In this document: one piece after another, positions 1 to 10,172 of the stretch
How positions within the stretch are numbered: the stretch's first letter is position 1
How the letters are laid out: the number at the start of each line of letters is the position of its first letter
Origin: Nocardioides sp. YR527
Lineage (GTDB): Bacteria > Actinomycetota > Actinomycetes > Propionibacteriales > Nocardioidaceae
Length of the DNA stretch: 64,000 nucleotides
Reading direction: 5' to 3'
NCBI RefSeq assembly: GCF_900101045.1
Contig: NZ_FNFN01000005.1
Span: 248,001-312,000, forward strand
Translations under genes and position numbers: made by a program
The notes under the pieces: model-generated
The model's input: only the letters and a program-made list of their open reading frames with translations
The model's database searches: none
Told to the model about the DNA's origin: nothing

Positions 1-1190
1 GAGGGGGAGAGACCGCCACCCAGCACCGCACCGACCTGGTAGGCGAGCCCGGCACCGGACTGGCGCTGCTCCGGTGTGAACAGCTCGGTGAGGTAGGTGA
101 TGAGCGGACCGAACAGGAAGCCGGTCAGCAGGAAGCCACCGGCGATGGCGAGCGCCCACGAGGCCAGCGTCCCCTGCTGGGCGATGGGGAAGAGGACCAG
201 CATGTACGCCAGGACGGCCACCGCACCGGCGAGCATCACCGGCTTGCGTCCGAGACGGTCCGAGAGCCTGGCCCCGGCCACGACGGTGACGGCGTGCAGG
301 GCGAGACCGGGCAGCGTGCACCACAGGACGGACTTGATCTCGAGGCCGAGTCCCTGCGGGGCGGGGGAGGCGGCGTAGGAGAGCATGAAGCCGGCCAGGA
401 CGAACATCACCGCGTTGAGTCCCATGTTGGCGCCGGCGGCCAGCAGCAGGCGGCGCCAGTTGTCGCGCAGGACGTTCCAGATCGGGATCCGGGCGATCTG
501 CTGAGCCGTCTGCTCGGAGGCCAGCTCCTGGAACACCGGCGACTCCTCGAGCGCACGCCGGGCCCAGATGCCCACCAGGAGGACCAGGGCCCCGGCGAGG
601 AACGGGATGCGCCAGCCCCAGCTCTGCACGGCGCTGGCCGGCAGGTAGAAGACGAGCACGAACGCGAGGTTCGCGAGGAGCGCGCCGAGGGGCGAGCCGA
701 GCGCCACGAAGGCGCCGTACGCGGCTCGCTGGGTGATCGGGGCGTGCTCGACGGCCAGCACGGAGGCGCCGCCGAGCTCGCCACCGCGGGAGAACCCGTG
801 CACCATCCGCAGCACGATCAGCAGGACCGGCGCGGCGACCCCGATCGAGGCGTACGAGGGGAGCAGGCCCATCAGGACGGTGGCGCCGCCCATCAGGTAG
901 AAGGTGATGAGCATGGCCTTCCGCCGGCCGTGGCGGTCGCCGACCCAGCCCATCACGACGGCGCCGAGCGGCGCGACGACGTAGCCGAGGGTGTAGGTCG
1001 CCAGGCTCATGAACGAGGCGAACCAGGGATCGGTGTCCCCGGAGAAGAAGACGGCCGGGAAGACCAGCGCCGAGGCGACGGTGTAGATCGAGAAGTCGAA
1101 GAACTCCAGCGATGTCCCGGCGCCGGCGCCGATGGCCAGTCGTCTGGTCTGGGCAGGGGTGGTGCGTTCCGGTGCCGTGGTGTCGGTCAT
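1..1190 (-). CDS. MHS-family MFS symporter, truncated by the window edge
   Basis: Inner-membrane proton symporter of the metabolite:H+ symporter (MHS) branch of the major facilitator superfamily, probably importing an organic acid or similar metabolite. Translating the minus strand from the ATG at 1190 gives an open frame of about 396 codons to the window edge. It shows the MHS N-terminus (GAGTSLEFFDFSIYTVASA), the loop 2-3 motif GWVGDRHGRRKAML, and the mid-protein WGWRIPFLAG segment before the central loop. Only the last few tens of residues should be missing. It lies downstream of the divergent oxygenase/TetR pair and resembles the broken MHS gene at 3291-4613. A TAGTGT -10-like box (1221-1226, minus strand) lies upstream. 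Substrate unknown. Confidence 0.9.
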   Translation of the reverse strand, partial: MTDTTAPERTTPAQTRRLAIGAGAGTSLEFFDFSIYTVASALVFPAVFFSGDTDPWFASFMSLATYTLGYVVAPLGAVVMGWVGDRHGRRKAMLITFYLMGGATVLMGLLPSYASIGVAAPVLLIVLRMVHGFSRGGELGGASVLAVEHAPITQRAAYGAFVALGSPLGALLANLAFVLVFYLPASAVQSWGWRIPFLAGALVLLVGIWARRALEESPVFQELASEQTAQQIARIPIWNVLRDNWRRLLLAAGANMGLNAVMFVLAGFMLSYAASPAPQGLGLEIKSVLWCTLPGLALHAVTVVAGARLSDRLGRKPVMLAGAVAVLAYMLVLFPIAQQGTLASWALAIAGGFLLTGFLFGPLITYLTELFTPEQRQSGAGLAYQVGAVLGGGLSP

Positions 1191-1298
1191 GCGGTCTCCT
1201 GGTGTGGTGTGGACCACAGCACACTAGGAATCGCGCAGGTCGACCGACCATTGGAGGAGTCTCGCCCCGTGGTGAGGGAATCCCTTACGCGGCCCCTC

Positions 1299-2606
1299 TC
1301 AGCCGGCCATCGTGCCGTGAGCCTCGGTCATCGCCTCGTCGACCCCGTACGCCGTCAGCCGCTTGCGCAGCACCCGGAGGGTGTAGGCGTCGAACGGCGC
1401 GTGGAGCCGGCCGGAGCAGGCGCGGGTGACCAGGACGTAGCGGCCGAGGACGAAGGGCGCGGTCGCGGCGACGAGGGCGCGGTCGAGCAGGGCGAGATCG
1501 ACGCCCATCGTCCCGCTGCCGCGGCCGAACGCCTGGGTGAAGAAGGTCCGGCTCCAGGCGAGCTCGACACGGTCGGCGACCCGGTCGTAGGGCGTCCGTC
1601 CCGGGCGGAGATAGGCCGCGAGCGTGGAGCGCACCAGCTCTCCGCAGGTGGCGTCGTCGAAGTCGTGCCGCAGCGTCGCCGCCCGGGCGTGGAAGACCCG
1701 GACGATGCCCTCGGGGTCGGCGGGCAGGAGGTCCTCGGGCAGCCCCATGAGGAAGCAGCGATAGCGGACGAACTCGTGGATCGCGCGCTCGCGGGCGGTC
1801 CACTCGGTGCGGCCCTGGCGCACCGCGGCCGTGGCCAGGATGTAGATCGGGATCATGCCGGCGGGCATCTGGTCGACCTGCGGGACGGGGACGCCGAAGA
1901 CCTGCTGGTCCCACTTCGCCGACCGCTTGAGCGCGTTGTAGCGGACGACGGAGTGCATCAGGCGTACGTGTGCGGTGGTCTCGAAGCCGACGCCGAAGCG
2001 GTCGAGGGCGCCCGGCAGGGTGGTGACGGCGAAGAAGCTGCTCGTCTCGATGACGCGCCGCGCGGCCCGCTTGTCGGAGAGCGCGCCGGTCAGCGCCATC
2101 GGCAGCGCGGCGTAGGTGTTGATGAAGGTGGCGAGGAACGCGCCGCGGATGATGAACGGCGCGAACAGCGCCGCGCTGACCCGGGAGTGCCGCGCGCCCT
2201 CCTCGACCAGGTCCATGTCGAGCCAGTCCGGCACGACCTCCATGGACGCGATGAACGTGCGCAGCTCCTCGGGTGCGTCCGGGACGGCGTCGACGCCCTC
2301 GCGACACGCGGTGGACAGCATCCGGATCAGGCCCTTCATGCCGTGGTCGTCGACCAGGGCGGCGTACGGGTCGGCGACGACGTCGCCGAGCATCGTCGCG
2401 GAGCGCATCAGCTCGACGACCTTCTCGTCGGCGAGCAGGCCGGCGCGGTCGTCGACGCCCCGGGGCAGCGAGGACCTCACGTCCGGGTCGGTGGTGAAGC
2501 GGTAGGGCGTCGCGGACAGGTCGACGTCGCCGTACATGTGCGGCTGGAGGACGGCCTGGGAGCGGACCCGCTCGGCCAGCTCGGGGTAGTGGAGCGTCGT
2601 CGTCAT
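1299..2606 (-). CDS. DUF2236 (MpaB/Lcp-type) haem oxygenase family protein
   Basis: Predicted b-type haem oxygenase of the DUF2236 family, which includes fungal MpaB and bacterial latex-clearing proteins. The 435-residue protein starts at the ATG at 2606; a TTG three codons upstream is less likely. The family pocket pattern is visible: Arg, then Thr four residues later (RVIETS), then His thirty residues after the Thr (RLMHSVVR). This matches the Arg/Thr/His spacing of Lcp, but the Lys normally before the Thr is Glu here. No signal peptide is seen, so it is probably cytoplasmic. It is divergent from the TetR gene at 2668 across a perfect 8-bp inverted repeat, so that TetR protein probably represses it. 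Substrate unknown. Confidence 0.8.
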   Translation of the reverse strand: MTTTLHYPELAERVRSQAVLQPHMYGDVDLSATPYRFTTDPDVRSSLPRGVDDRAGLLADEKVVELMRSATMLGDVVADPYAALVDDHGMKGLIRMLSTACREGVDAVPDAPEELRTFIASMEVVPDWLDMDLVEEGARHSRVSAALFAPFIIRGAFLATFINTYAALPMALTGALSDKRAARRVIETSSFFAVTTLPGALDRFGVGFETTAHVRLMHSVVRYNALKRSAKWDQQVFGVPVPQVDQMPAGMIPIYILATAAVRQGRTEWTARERAIHEFVRYRCFLMGLPEDLLPADPEGIVRVFHARAATLRHDFDDATCGELVRSTLAAYLRPGRTPYDRVADRVELAWSRTFFTQAFGRGSGTMGVDLALLDRALVAATAPFVLGRYVLVTRACSGRLHAPFDAYTLRVLRKRLTAYGVDEAMTEAHGTMAG

Positions 2607-2613
2607 CACCCTC

Positions 2614-2654
2614 AACTTTCAGTCTGTTAGTTCCTATCTGACAGGTTGAAAGTT
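2614..2654. promoter_or_regulatory. Dyad operator between DUF2236 oxygenase and TetR genes
   Basis: AACTTTCA (2614-2621) and TGAAAGTT (2647-2654) form a perfect outer inverted repeat. CTGTTAG (2624-2630) and CTGACAG (2638-2644) form an inner one with a single mismatch. The nested dyad fills the AT-rich gap between the two divergent starts, as expected for autoregulation and divergent repression by the adjacent TetR protein. The assignment to this regulator is inferred. Confidence 0.6.
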
Positions 2655-2667
2655 AGGCTGTCAAGCA

Positions 2668-3270
2668 ATGAGTTCCGCAGTCACCCGCAAGCGCATGACC
2701 GGCCAGGATCGCCGCGAGCAGATCCTCGACGTCCTGCTCACGATCGTCGACGCCGAGGGGTTCCACGCCGCCACGCCCAACCGGGTCGCGGAGGAGGCCG
2801 GGGTGACCCGGCCCGTGCTCTACCAGCAGTTCGGCGACATGGCCGGGCTCTACGTCGCCCTCGTCGACCGAGAGTTCGCCCGCGCCGGGGAGCAGTTCGC
2901 CGCCGGGGTCGCCGCGCTGGACCTCTCGGACCCGTCGACCGTCTTCGTGGGGACCTTCCGGGTGGCGCTCGACTCGCTCGCGACCTCGCGCGCGACCTGG
3001 CGGCTGTTCCTGTTCCCGCCGCAGGGGGCGCCGCCGGCCCTGCATGCCCGGCTCGAGGAGTCCGAGGCCGTCGTGCGAGCCTTCCTCCGGCGGGGGCTGG
3101 AGTCGGTCTTCCCGAGCACCCCCGACCCGGAGATGGTGGCCCGTCTGCTGCACGCGTCGGGACGGGAGCTGCTCAGGATGCGGCTCGAGGATCCGGCCGA
3201 GGCGACCGAGGAACGCCTGATCGCCCTCGTCGAGCACCAGGTGGGGCTCCGCCTCGCGGCGCTCGACTGA
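2668..3270 (+). CDS. TetR/AcrR family regulator
   Basis: DNA-binding repressor of 200 residues. The N-terminal helix-turn-helix spans about residues 10-60 (RREQILDVLLTIVDAEGFHA, then RVAEEAGVTRPVLYQQFGD), followed by a helical ligand-binding domain. It begins 61 bases from the divergent DUF2236 oxygenase start, with a nested inverted repeat between them, so it most likely represses that oxygenase and itself. The ligand cannot be read from the sequence. It converges on the interrupted MHS transporter gene that ends at 3291. Confidence 0.9.
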   Translation: MSSAVTRKRMTGQDRREQILDVLLTIVDAEGFHAATPNRVAEEAGVTRPVLYQQFGDMAGLYVALVDREFARAGEQFAAGVAALDLSDPSTVFVGTFRVALDSLATSRATWRLFLFPPQGAPPALHARLEESEAVVRAFLRRGLESVFPSTPDPEMVARLLHASGRELLRMRLEDPAEATEERLIALVEHQVGLRLAALD

Positions 3271-3290
3271 GGGCGATCAGGCGTCAGGGG

Positions 3291-4613
3291 TCAGTGCGTG
3301 GCGGAAACCGTCGCGGGCTCGTCGGCCGCCGCCTCGGCGGTCTTCCGGCCGAGCAGCGCGCGGGAGCAGAACAGCGAGATCAGGGTGGTCACGACACCGA
3401 AGGCGACCGGCACCACGATGCTGCCGGAGGTGTCGAGGAGCCACTGCAGGATCATCGGCGTCGTCCCGCACAGCGCCCCGGAGAGGCCGTACGTCACCGA
3501 GATCCCGGTGTAGCGGACCCGGGCCGGGAACGCCTGGGCGAGCATGCCGGCCATGATCGCGTAGAACATCACGTCGGGGATGGTGGCCAGCACCGCGCCG
3601 ATCATCGCCAGCGTCCAGTTCCCGGTGCCCATCAGCACGAACATCAGCGCGAGCGCGGGCACCTCGAGGGCGAGCAGGAAGGTGACCAGGGTGCGCGGGT
3701 TCCAGCGGGTGGCGAGCACCGCACCGAACGGCTGCACGAAGAACTGCACGAGGCTGGCGATCAGGATGATGGTCAGGAAGGAGTCCTTCCCGAAGCCGAG
3801 GTGGGTGGTGGCCCAGGAGAGCGCGAAGGTGTCGCGGGCGTAGACGACCACGAAGACGCACAGGATGCCGAAGACGCCGAGGGTCAGCTCGCGGGAGTTG
3901 CTGCGGAACAGCTCGATCACCGGGACCCGGACCACCTCGTTGCGCTCATGGAGGTCCTTCATCGCCGGGGACTCCTCGAGGCTGAGCCTGATCACGAGGC
4001 CGACCACGACCAGCGCGGCCTATGCCAGGAACGGCAGTCGCCAGGCCCATTCGAGAAGGGCGTCGTCGGGGAGCAGGCCGGTGACGGCGAGGAAGCTGAG
4101 GGTGGCCAGGATCCGGCCGGCGGGGGAGCCCTGCTGGGCGAAGGCGCCGAACAGGAAGCCGCGGTCGGGGCGGGTGTGCTCGGTCGCGATCAGCACCGCG
4201 CCGCCCCACTCGCCGCCGACGGCGAGGCCCTGCAGCAGCCGGAGGATGATCAGCAGCACCGGCGCCGCGGCGCCGATCGCGGCGTGCGTGGGGAGCAGGC
4301 CGACGCCGACGGTGGTCACGCCCATGAGCAGCAGGGTCAGGATCAGGGAGCGCTTGCGGCCGATCCGGTCACCGAGGTGGCCGAAGACCACACCGCCGAG
4401 CGGCCGGGTCAGGAACCCGACGGCGAACGTCGCGAAGGAGAGCAGGGTCGCGACCGCGGGCTCGGCGTTGCTGAAGAACAGCGGCCCGAAGACCAGAGCG
4501 GACGCGGTGCCGTAGATGTAGAAGTCGTACCACTCGATGGTGGTGCCGACGAACGCGGCGATTCCCGCCTTGCGGGCCATCCGTTCGTCGGGGACGCGCG
4601 TTGACTGGGTCAT
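3291..4613 (-). pseudogene. MHS-family MFS symporter interrupted by an in-frame amber codon
   Basis: The minus-strand reading frame from the ATG at 4613 encodes a typical MHS symporter: MHS start (TTIEWYDFYIYGTAS), loop motif GHLGDRIGRKRS, then WRLPFLA. At 4020-4022 the frame meets TAG, then continues in the same frame as AALVVVGLVIRLSLEESP to a normal C-terminus at 3291. The combined length (440 codons) is normal for the family, and the intact paralogue at 1-1190 reads WRIPFLAGALVLLVG at this point. One substitution (for example TCG to TAG) explains the break. The ribosome-binding site GGAGGAG and the promoter are intact, so this is a recent nonsense allele, a sequencing error, or a readthrough site. 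Confidence 0.8.
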
Positions 4614-4660
4614 GGGGACTGCTCCTCCGGGGATTGTGTGTCGTCACGCACCGGAATGCT

Positions 4661-4705
4661 GTGTGACCGCGTTCACACTAGGAACGATCGCCATTGCACG
4701 TCCAA
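4661..4705 (-). promoter_or_regulatory. Promoter and dyad operator of the interrupted MHS gene
   Basis: On the minus strand, TTGGAC (4700-4705) and TAGTGT (4675-4680) are spaced by 19 bases, resembling a sigma-70-type promoter. GTGTGA and TCACAC (4661-4678, six-base spacer) form a perfect inverted repeat overlapping the -10 end. The same TTGGAC/TAGTGT pair precedes tctC, and TAGTGT recurs before the MHS gene at 1190. Assigned from pattern only. Confidence 0.4.
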
Positions 4706-4763
4706 CACCAAATGTAGATGGCATTGATATCACCCTTGAGCCCAATGTGTTCCGGGCATGCCA

Positions 4764-4799
4764 AGGCCGCCGATCGTCCACAGGGACGATCGGCGGCCT
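4764..4799 (-). terminator. Stem-loop terminator of the acyl-CoA operon
   Basis: AGGCCGCCGATCGTCC (4764-4779) pairs perfectly with 4784-4799 around the loop ACAG, giving a 16-bp GC-rich stem. It starts ten bases past the stop codon of the last gene (4809) of the minus-strand operon. No long U-tract follows, which is common for actinobacterial terminators. Confidence 0.75.
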
Positions 4800-4808
4800 C
4801 GTGAGGGG

Positions 4809-5260
4809 TCAGGGAAGGACCAGCGTGATGCTCTCCGCGACGCAGACCGGTCGCTCGGCGCCTTCGGCCTCGACGGTCCAGGCGACCAGCACCTGGGTCC
4901 CGGCCGGGACCGCCCGGACCTCCTTGATCCGTGGCGTGGCCCGGATCTTGGTGCCGACCGCGACCGGTGCGGGGAACCGCACCTTCTCGAGCCCGTAATT
5001 GAGCCGGGCCGAGCCGGCCGCGATCGTGTAGAGCTCGGTGGAGAAGCCCGGCAGCATCGACAGGGTGAGGTAGCCGTGCGCGATCGTGCCGCCGAACGAG
5101 GAGGCGGTGGCGCGCTCGACGTCGACGTGGATCCACTGCTGGTCACCGGTGAGCTCCGCGAAGCGGTCCACGCGGTCCTGGGTGATCTGCACCCAGTCCG
5201 TGGTGCCGAGCTCCTCGCCGACAGCGGCCTCGATCGCCGCGATCGAGGTGAACGTACGCA

Positions 5261-5261
<1 letters not shown>
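4809..5261 (-). CDS. MaoC-like (R)-specific enoyl-CoA hydratase
   Basis: Single hot-dog-fold hydratase of 150 residues, expected to hydrate trans-2-enoyl-CoA to (R)-3-hydroxyacyl-CoA. The MaoC signature is clear: FAELTGDQQWIHVDVERA, with catalytic Asp and His in the D-x4-H pattern, then FGGTIAHGYLTLSML. The ATG at 5261 overlaps the thiolase stop by one base, implying translational coupling. It is the last gene of the ten-gene minus-strand operon and sits just before a strong stem-loop. It probably works with the thiolase and SDR in a beta-oxidation-like turn. Confidence 0.9.
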
Positions 5262-6484
<1,223 letters not shown>

Positions 6485-6497
6485 GGGTGGGTGCCTT

Positions 6498-7367
6498 TCA
6501 GGGGGTTGCGGTCGCCAGCTCGGCCCTCAGGCCGGCCAGCGCGGTGCCGTCGGGGCGCCGCAGCGCCACCTCGGCGGTGTCGGGGGCAGGTCGGTCGATG
6601 CTCACGAGGGCAGGGTCTCCGCAGAACAGCGGAGCGGTGTTGCGATGCCTCAGGAGGCGTACGGCCCGGTCGGGGTGGGCCAGCCGGATCGCCTCGGCGA
6701 GGACCAGGGTCGAGAGCGGGCCGTGCACGACGAGGCCCGGATAGCCCTCGACCCGGGTGGCGTAGGGCCAGTCGTAGTGGATCCGGTGCGGGTTGGCGCT
6801 CGCCGCGCTGAACCGCATCATCAGCGTCGGGTCGGTGACGAAGCGCCAACCGTCGTCCTCGGCCACCAGCGGTGGCCCGGCGGGGTCGACGACTGCGGGC
6901 TCGGGGTCCGGGAACGACGAGGGCGCCGGTGCCGCGTCGCGGTAGATCAGGTCCTGCCGTTCCTCCACGAGCAGGTCCTCGCGCTCGGCGTCGACCAGGC
7001 GGGTGAGCACCTTGACGACCGCCAGCCGGCCGCTGCGGCCGTCCTTCTCCTCGACGGAGACGACCTCGGACTCGCGGACGACCTCGGCACCGACCCGGAG
7101 GTCGCCGTGGAACGTCACCTCGCCGCCGGCGAACATCCGCCGCGGCAGGTCGATCGGTGGCAGGAAGTCCCCGCGGCGTGGGTGACCGTCGACGCCGATG
7201 ACCGACGACACCGGCCAGCGCGGGAGCGCGACCCAGTGCCACAGCGGCGGGAGTACGTCCCCGGCGACCGGCACCGGAGTGCCGCTGTCGAGCAGCGCGC
7301 CGAGGGCGGCGACCGGACCCGCCTCGAGGGTCTCGGTCGTCGTCACCCGCCGCGGCCGCCAGCTCAC
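6498..7367 (-). CDS. FAS1-like dehydratase, mesaconyl-C4-CoA hydratase/itaconyl-CoA hydratase type
   Basis: Double hot-dog protein of 289 residues related to HTD2-type dehydratases, mesaconyl-C4-CoA hydratase and itaconyl-CoA hydratase. Family features are the N-terminal hot-dog with [19 protein letters not shown] and a C-terminal MaoC-like half with [23 protein letters not shown] and [11 protein letters not shown]. Translation starts at GTG 7367, overlapping the SDR stop by four bases. Its operon contains a mesaconyl-CoA C1-C4 transferase-like protein and a CitE-like lyase. The inferred job is therefore to hydrate 3-methylfumaryl (C4-mesaconyl)-CoA or a similar C5 dicarboxyl-CoA to citramalyl-CoA. 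The substrate is inferred from context. Confidence 0.75.
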   Translation of the reverse strand: MSWRPRRVTTTETLEAGPVAALGALLDSGTPVPVAGDVLPPLWHWVALPRWPVSSVIGVDGHPRRGDFLPPIDLPRRMFAGGEVTFHGDLRVGAEVVRESEVVSVEEKDGRSGRLAVVKVLTRLVDAEREDLLVEERQDLIYRDAAPAPSSFPDPEPAVVDPAGPPLVAEDDGWRFVTDPTLMMRFSAASANPHRIHYDWPYATRVEGYPGLVVHGPLSTLVLAEAIRLAHPDRAVRLLRHRNTAPLFCGDPALVSIDRPAPDTAEVALRRPDGTALAGLRAELATATP

Positions 7368-8101
7368 ATGAACCTTCCGCCGGTCACCTCGGCGACCGTG
7401 CCGGTCATGTACGAGGAGAGCGAGGAGGCGTAGAACAGCGCGACGTTGGCGATCTCGGCCGGCTCGCCGGCGCGGCCCATCGGGATCTCGGCCATCTTCT
7501 CGTCCCAGATCCGCTGCGGCATCGCCTCGGTCATCGCGGAGCGGATCAGCCCGGGCTGGATCGCGTTGACGCGGACGCCGTGGTGGGCCATCTCCTTGGC
7601 GGCGGCCTTGGTCAGCCCGACGATGCCGGCCTTCGCGGCGGAGTAGTTGGTCTGCCCGACCATCCCGACCTTGCCGGAGATGGAGGAGATGTTCACGATC
7701 GCGCCGGACTTCTGCTCGCGCATCCGGGCGGCGGCGAGCCGGGTGCCGTGCCAGCAGCCCTTCAGGTGCACGGCGATGACCTGGTCGAACTGGTCCTCGG
7801 TCATCTTCCGCATGGTCGCGTCGCGGGTGATGCCGGCGTTGTTGACGACGATGTCGAGCGAGCCGTACGTCGCGACCGCGGTCTCGAGAGCGCGCTCCAC
7901 GTCCTCGGCGCTGACCACGTCGCAGGCCACGCCGGTGGCCACGTCCGGGCCCAGCTCCTTGGCGGCGGCCTCGGCGGCGGCGCCGTCGAGATCGGCGAGC
8001 ACCACCCGGGCCCCCTCCGCCACGAAGCGCTCGGCGACGGCGAGGCCGATGCCCTGCGCGCCTCCGGTGATGACCGCGGTCCGGTTCTCGAGAAGTGCCA
8101 T
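7364..8101 (-). CDS. SDR-family 3-hydroxyacyl-CoA dehydrogenase/FabG-like reductase
   Basis: Classical short-chain dehydrogenase of 245 residues. It shows the nucleotide motif TGGAQGIG at residues 12-19, NNAG at 87-90, the catalytic Ser in NISSISG (about 139-140), and Tyr153/Lys157 in YSAAKAG. Asp38 at the end of the second strand (LADLDG) suggests NAD preference. In this operon it probably oxidises a 3-hydroxyacyl-CoA ahead of the thiolase. It lies one base after the acyl-CoA dehydrogenase gene and overlaps the dehydratase start by four. Confidence 0.9.
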   Translation of the reverse strand: MALLENRTAVITGGAQGIGLAVAERFVAEGARVVLADLDGAAAEAAAKELGPDVATGVACDVVSAEDVERALETAVATYGSLDIVVNNAGITRDATMRKMTEDQFDQVIAVHLKGCWHGTRLAAARMREQKSGAIVNISSISGKVGMVGQTNYSAAKAGIVGLTKAAAKEMAHHGVRVNAIQPGLIRSAMTEAMPQRIWDEKMAEIPMGRAGEPAEIANVALFYASSLSSYMTGTVAEVTGGRFM

Positions 8102-8102
8102 G

Positions 8103-9263
8103 TCAGTTCTTTCCCTTCTGGTCGCGCGCCACCAGCTGGGCGGCGATCACGTTGCGCTGGATCTCGTTGGTGCCCTCGCCGACGATCATCAGCGGGGCGT
8201 CGCGGAAGTAGCGCTCAACGTCGTACTCCTTGGAGTAGCCGTAGCCGCCGTGCACCCGCACCGCGTCGAGAGCGACCTGCATGGCCGCCTCCGAGGCGAA
8301 GAGCTTGGCCATCCCGGCCTCCATGTCGGCGCGGTCGCCGGCGTCGAGCCGCTCGGCCGCGTCGAGGGTCATCAGCCGGGCGGCGCGCATCTTGGTGCCC
8401 ATCTCGGCGAGCAGGTTGCCGACCGACTGGTGCTTCCAGATCGGCTTGCCGAAGCTCTCCCGGGTCTGGGCGTAGGAGAGCGCGTCGTCGAGCGCGGCCT
8501 GGCCGACGCCGACGGCGCGGGCGGCGACCTGGATCCGGCCGACCTCGAGGCCGCGCATCATGTGGCCCCAGCCGAGGTGGGGTGTGCCGCCGAGGACGGC
8601 GGTCGCCGGGACGCGCATCTTGTCGAAGGTGAGCTCGCAGGCCTCGACGCCGCGGTAGCCGAGCTTGGGGATCTTGCCCGAGACGGTGAGCCCGTCGCCG
8701 GGTTCGACCAGCACCACGCTCATGCCCCGGTGGGCGGGCTTCGCGGAACGGTCGGTGATGCAGAGCAGCCCGATCAGGCCGGCGTGCTGGGCATTGGAGA
8801 TCCAGGTCTTCGAGCCGGTGATGAGGAGATCGTCGCCCTCGGCGTCGGCGAAGGTACGCATGCCCTGCAGGTCGCTGCCGCCGGACGGCTCGGTCAGCGC
8901 CATCGTGGCGCGCAGGCTGCCGTCGGCCATCCTCGGCAGGTAGTCCTGCTGTTGCTGCGGGGTGCCGAAGTGGCGGACCAGGTAGCTGATCACCGAGTGT
9001 CCGCCGATCGCGCCGGCCAGGCTCATCCAGCCACGGGCGAGCTCCTCGGTCACCCGCGCGAAGCAGGCCGTGCTCACGTCGACGCCGCCGTGCTCGGCGG
9101 GCACCAGGAGGCCGAAGAAGCCGAGCTTCTTCATCTCCTCGATGAGCTCTGTGGGATAGATGTCGTCCGCCTCGAACTCGCGCACCCGGGGGCGTACGCG
9201 CTCGTCGACGAAGTCGGCGACGAGCCGGACCATGTCCTGCTCGTCGGGGGTCAGGCTGCTCAT
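8103..9263 (-). CDS. Acyl-CoA dehydrogenase
   Basis: FAD-dependent acyl-CoA dehydrogenase of 386 residues that introduces an alpha,beta double bond and passes electrons to ETF. Motifs include [11 protein letters not shown] for FAD and substrate, [10 protein letters not shown], and the C-terminal [20 protein letters not shown] followed by [10 protein letters not shown] with the catalytic Glu. The start overlaps the CitE-like gene stop by four bases. In a pathway passing through mesaconyl-CoA, a methylsuccinyl-CoA-type dehydrogenase would fit, but the sequence alone does not fix the substrate. Confidence 0.93.
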   Translation of the reverse strand: MSSLTPDEQDMVRLVADFVDERVRPRVREFEADDIYPTELIEEMKKLGFFGLLVPAEHGGVDVSTACFARVTEELARGWMSLAGAIGGHSVISYLVRHFGTPQQQQDYLPRMADGSLRATMALTEPSGGSDLQGMRTFADAEGDDLLITGSKTWISNAQHAGLIGLLCITDRSAKPAHRGMSVVLVEPGDGLTVSGKIPKLGYRGVEACELTFDKMRVPATAVLGGTPHLGWGHMMRGLEVGRIQVAARAVGVGQAALDDALSYAQTRESFGKPIWKHQSVGNLLAEMGTKMRAARLMTLDAAERLDAGDRADMEAGMAKLFASEAAMQVALDAVRVHGGYGYSKEYDVERYFRDAPLMIVGEGTNEIQRNVIAAQLVARDQKGKN

Positions 9264-10093
9264 CTGGCTTCTCCTGGGTTGGGTCGGGTGAGGGAGACGA
9301 TGCGGCGGGCGCGGGCGACGACGGGGGCGTCGACCATCCGGCCGTCGACGAGGGCGACACCGTCCTCGGTCGCGGCGGCCAGGACGCGCTCGGCCCAGGC
9401 GACCTCGTCGGGGGTGGGGGCCAGTGCGGTGGCGGTGGGAGCCACCTGGCCGGGGTGGATGCAGAGCTTGCCGGCGAACCCGAGAGCCGCGGCCGCGGTG
9501 ACGTCGGCGGTCAGCCGCTCGTGGTCGCGTACGTCCCCGGTGACGCCGTCGATCGGTCCGGCCAGGCCGCCGATCGCGGAGGCGAGCACCAGGTTCCCCC
9601 GCGCCGGCGCGAGGGCGGGTGCGTGGTCGGGATCGACGCCGAGCTCGGCGGCCAGGTCGTAGCTGCCGAAGGCGAGGCGTACGACCCCGGGGGAGCGGGC
9701 CAGGTCGATGGCTCGCGCGATGCCGAGCGCGGTCTCGACCAGCGCCACGATCGCGGAACCCTCGGGGAGCGCGGCCAGGACGGCCGCCACGATCTCGGGG
9801 CTGTCGGCCTTCGGCAGCACCACGGTCGTCGGAGCGTCCAGGGCCGCCAACGCGGCGATGTCGGCGTCGTGCCAGGCGGAGCCGGCGGCGTTGACGCGCA
9901 CGGCCACGGTGACCTCGGCCCGGGGGAGCCAGTCGATGACGTGGCCGCGGGCCGCGTCCTTGGACGCCGGGGCCACCGCGTCCTCGAGATCGAGGACGAC
10001 CACGTCGGGTCCGGCGGCGGCCGCCTTGGCGAACCGCTCCGGTCGGTCGCCGGGTACGAACAGCCAGGTGCGTGCGGTCTCTGCGGTGCTCAT
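9260..10093 (-). CDS. HpcH/HpaI (CitE-like) CoA-ester lyase, candidate citramalyl-CoA lyase
   Basis: TIM-barrel lyase of the CitE/malyl-CoA lyase family, 277 residues, cleaving a beta-hydroxyacyl-CoA such as citramalyl- or malyl-CoA. Motifs: LFVPGDRPERFAKA at the N-terminus, VVLDLEDAVAP with the metal-ligand acidic residues, VALVETALGI with the conserved Glu, FGSYDLAAELG, and GKLCIHPGQV. The ATG at 10093 has GGAGG seven bases upstream, so the longer upstream frame is not used. With the mesaconyl-CoA transferase-like and hydratase-like neighbours, citramalyl-CoA cleavage to pyruvate and acetyl-CoA is the best guess. Confidence 0.82.
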   Translation of the reverse strand: MSTAETARTWLFVPGDRPERFAKAAAAGPDVVVLDLEDAVAPASKDAARGHVIDWLPRAEVTVAVRVNAAGSAWHDADIAALAALDAPTTVVLPKADSPEIVAAVLAALPEGSAIVALVETALGIARAIDLARSPGVVRLAFGSYDLAAELGVDPDHAPALAPARGNLVLASAIGGLAGPIDGVTGDVRDHERLTADVTAAAALGFAGKLCIHPGQVAPTATALAPTPDEVAWAERVLAAATEDGVALVDGRMVDAPVVARARRIVSLTRPNPGEAR

Positions 10094-10172
10094 CGGGCGA
10101 CCTCCGTAGCGCGAGCGCCAGAATACGGACGTCGCCCGATGAATGACCTGATGATCACTCGCTGGCGCTCGC
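10091..10172. repeat. Two interleaved inverted repeats in the only wide gap of the acyl-CoA operon
   Basis: CATCGGGCGAC (10091-10101) is repeated inverted at 10131-10141, and GCGAGCGCCAG (10111-10121) is repeated inverted at 10162-10172. Both arms are 11/11 perfect and the pairs interleave (a, b, a', b'), so RNA pairings would be mutually exclusive or pseudoknotted. The first arm overlaps the start codon and leader of the CitE-like gene. It could act in attenuation, translational control or partial termination. Confidence 0.6.

Noticed and set aside
294..2630. Plus-strand open frame of 778 codons across the MHS and DUF2236 genes
   Set aside because: It runs antisense to two well-supported minus-strand genes, is rich in Gly, Arg, Asp and Glu without domain motifs, and has codon positions typical of a GC-rich shadow frame.
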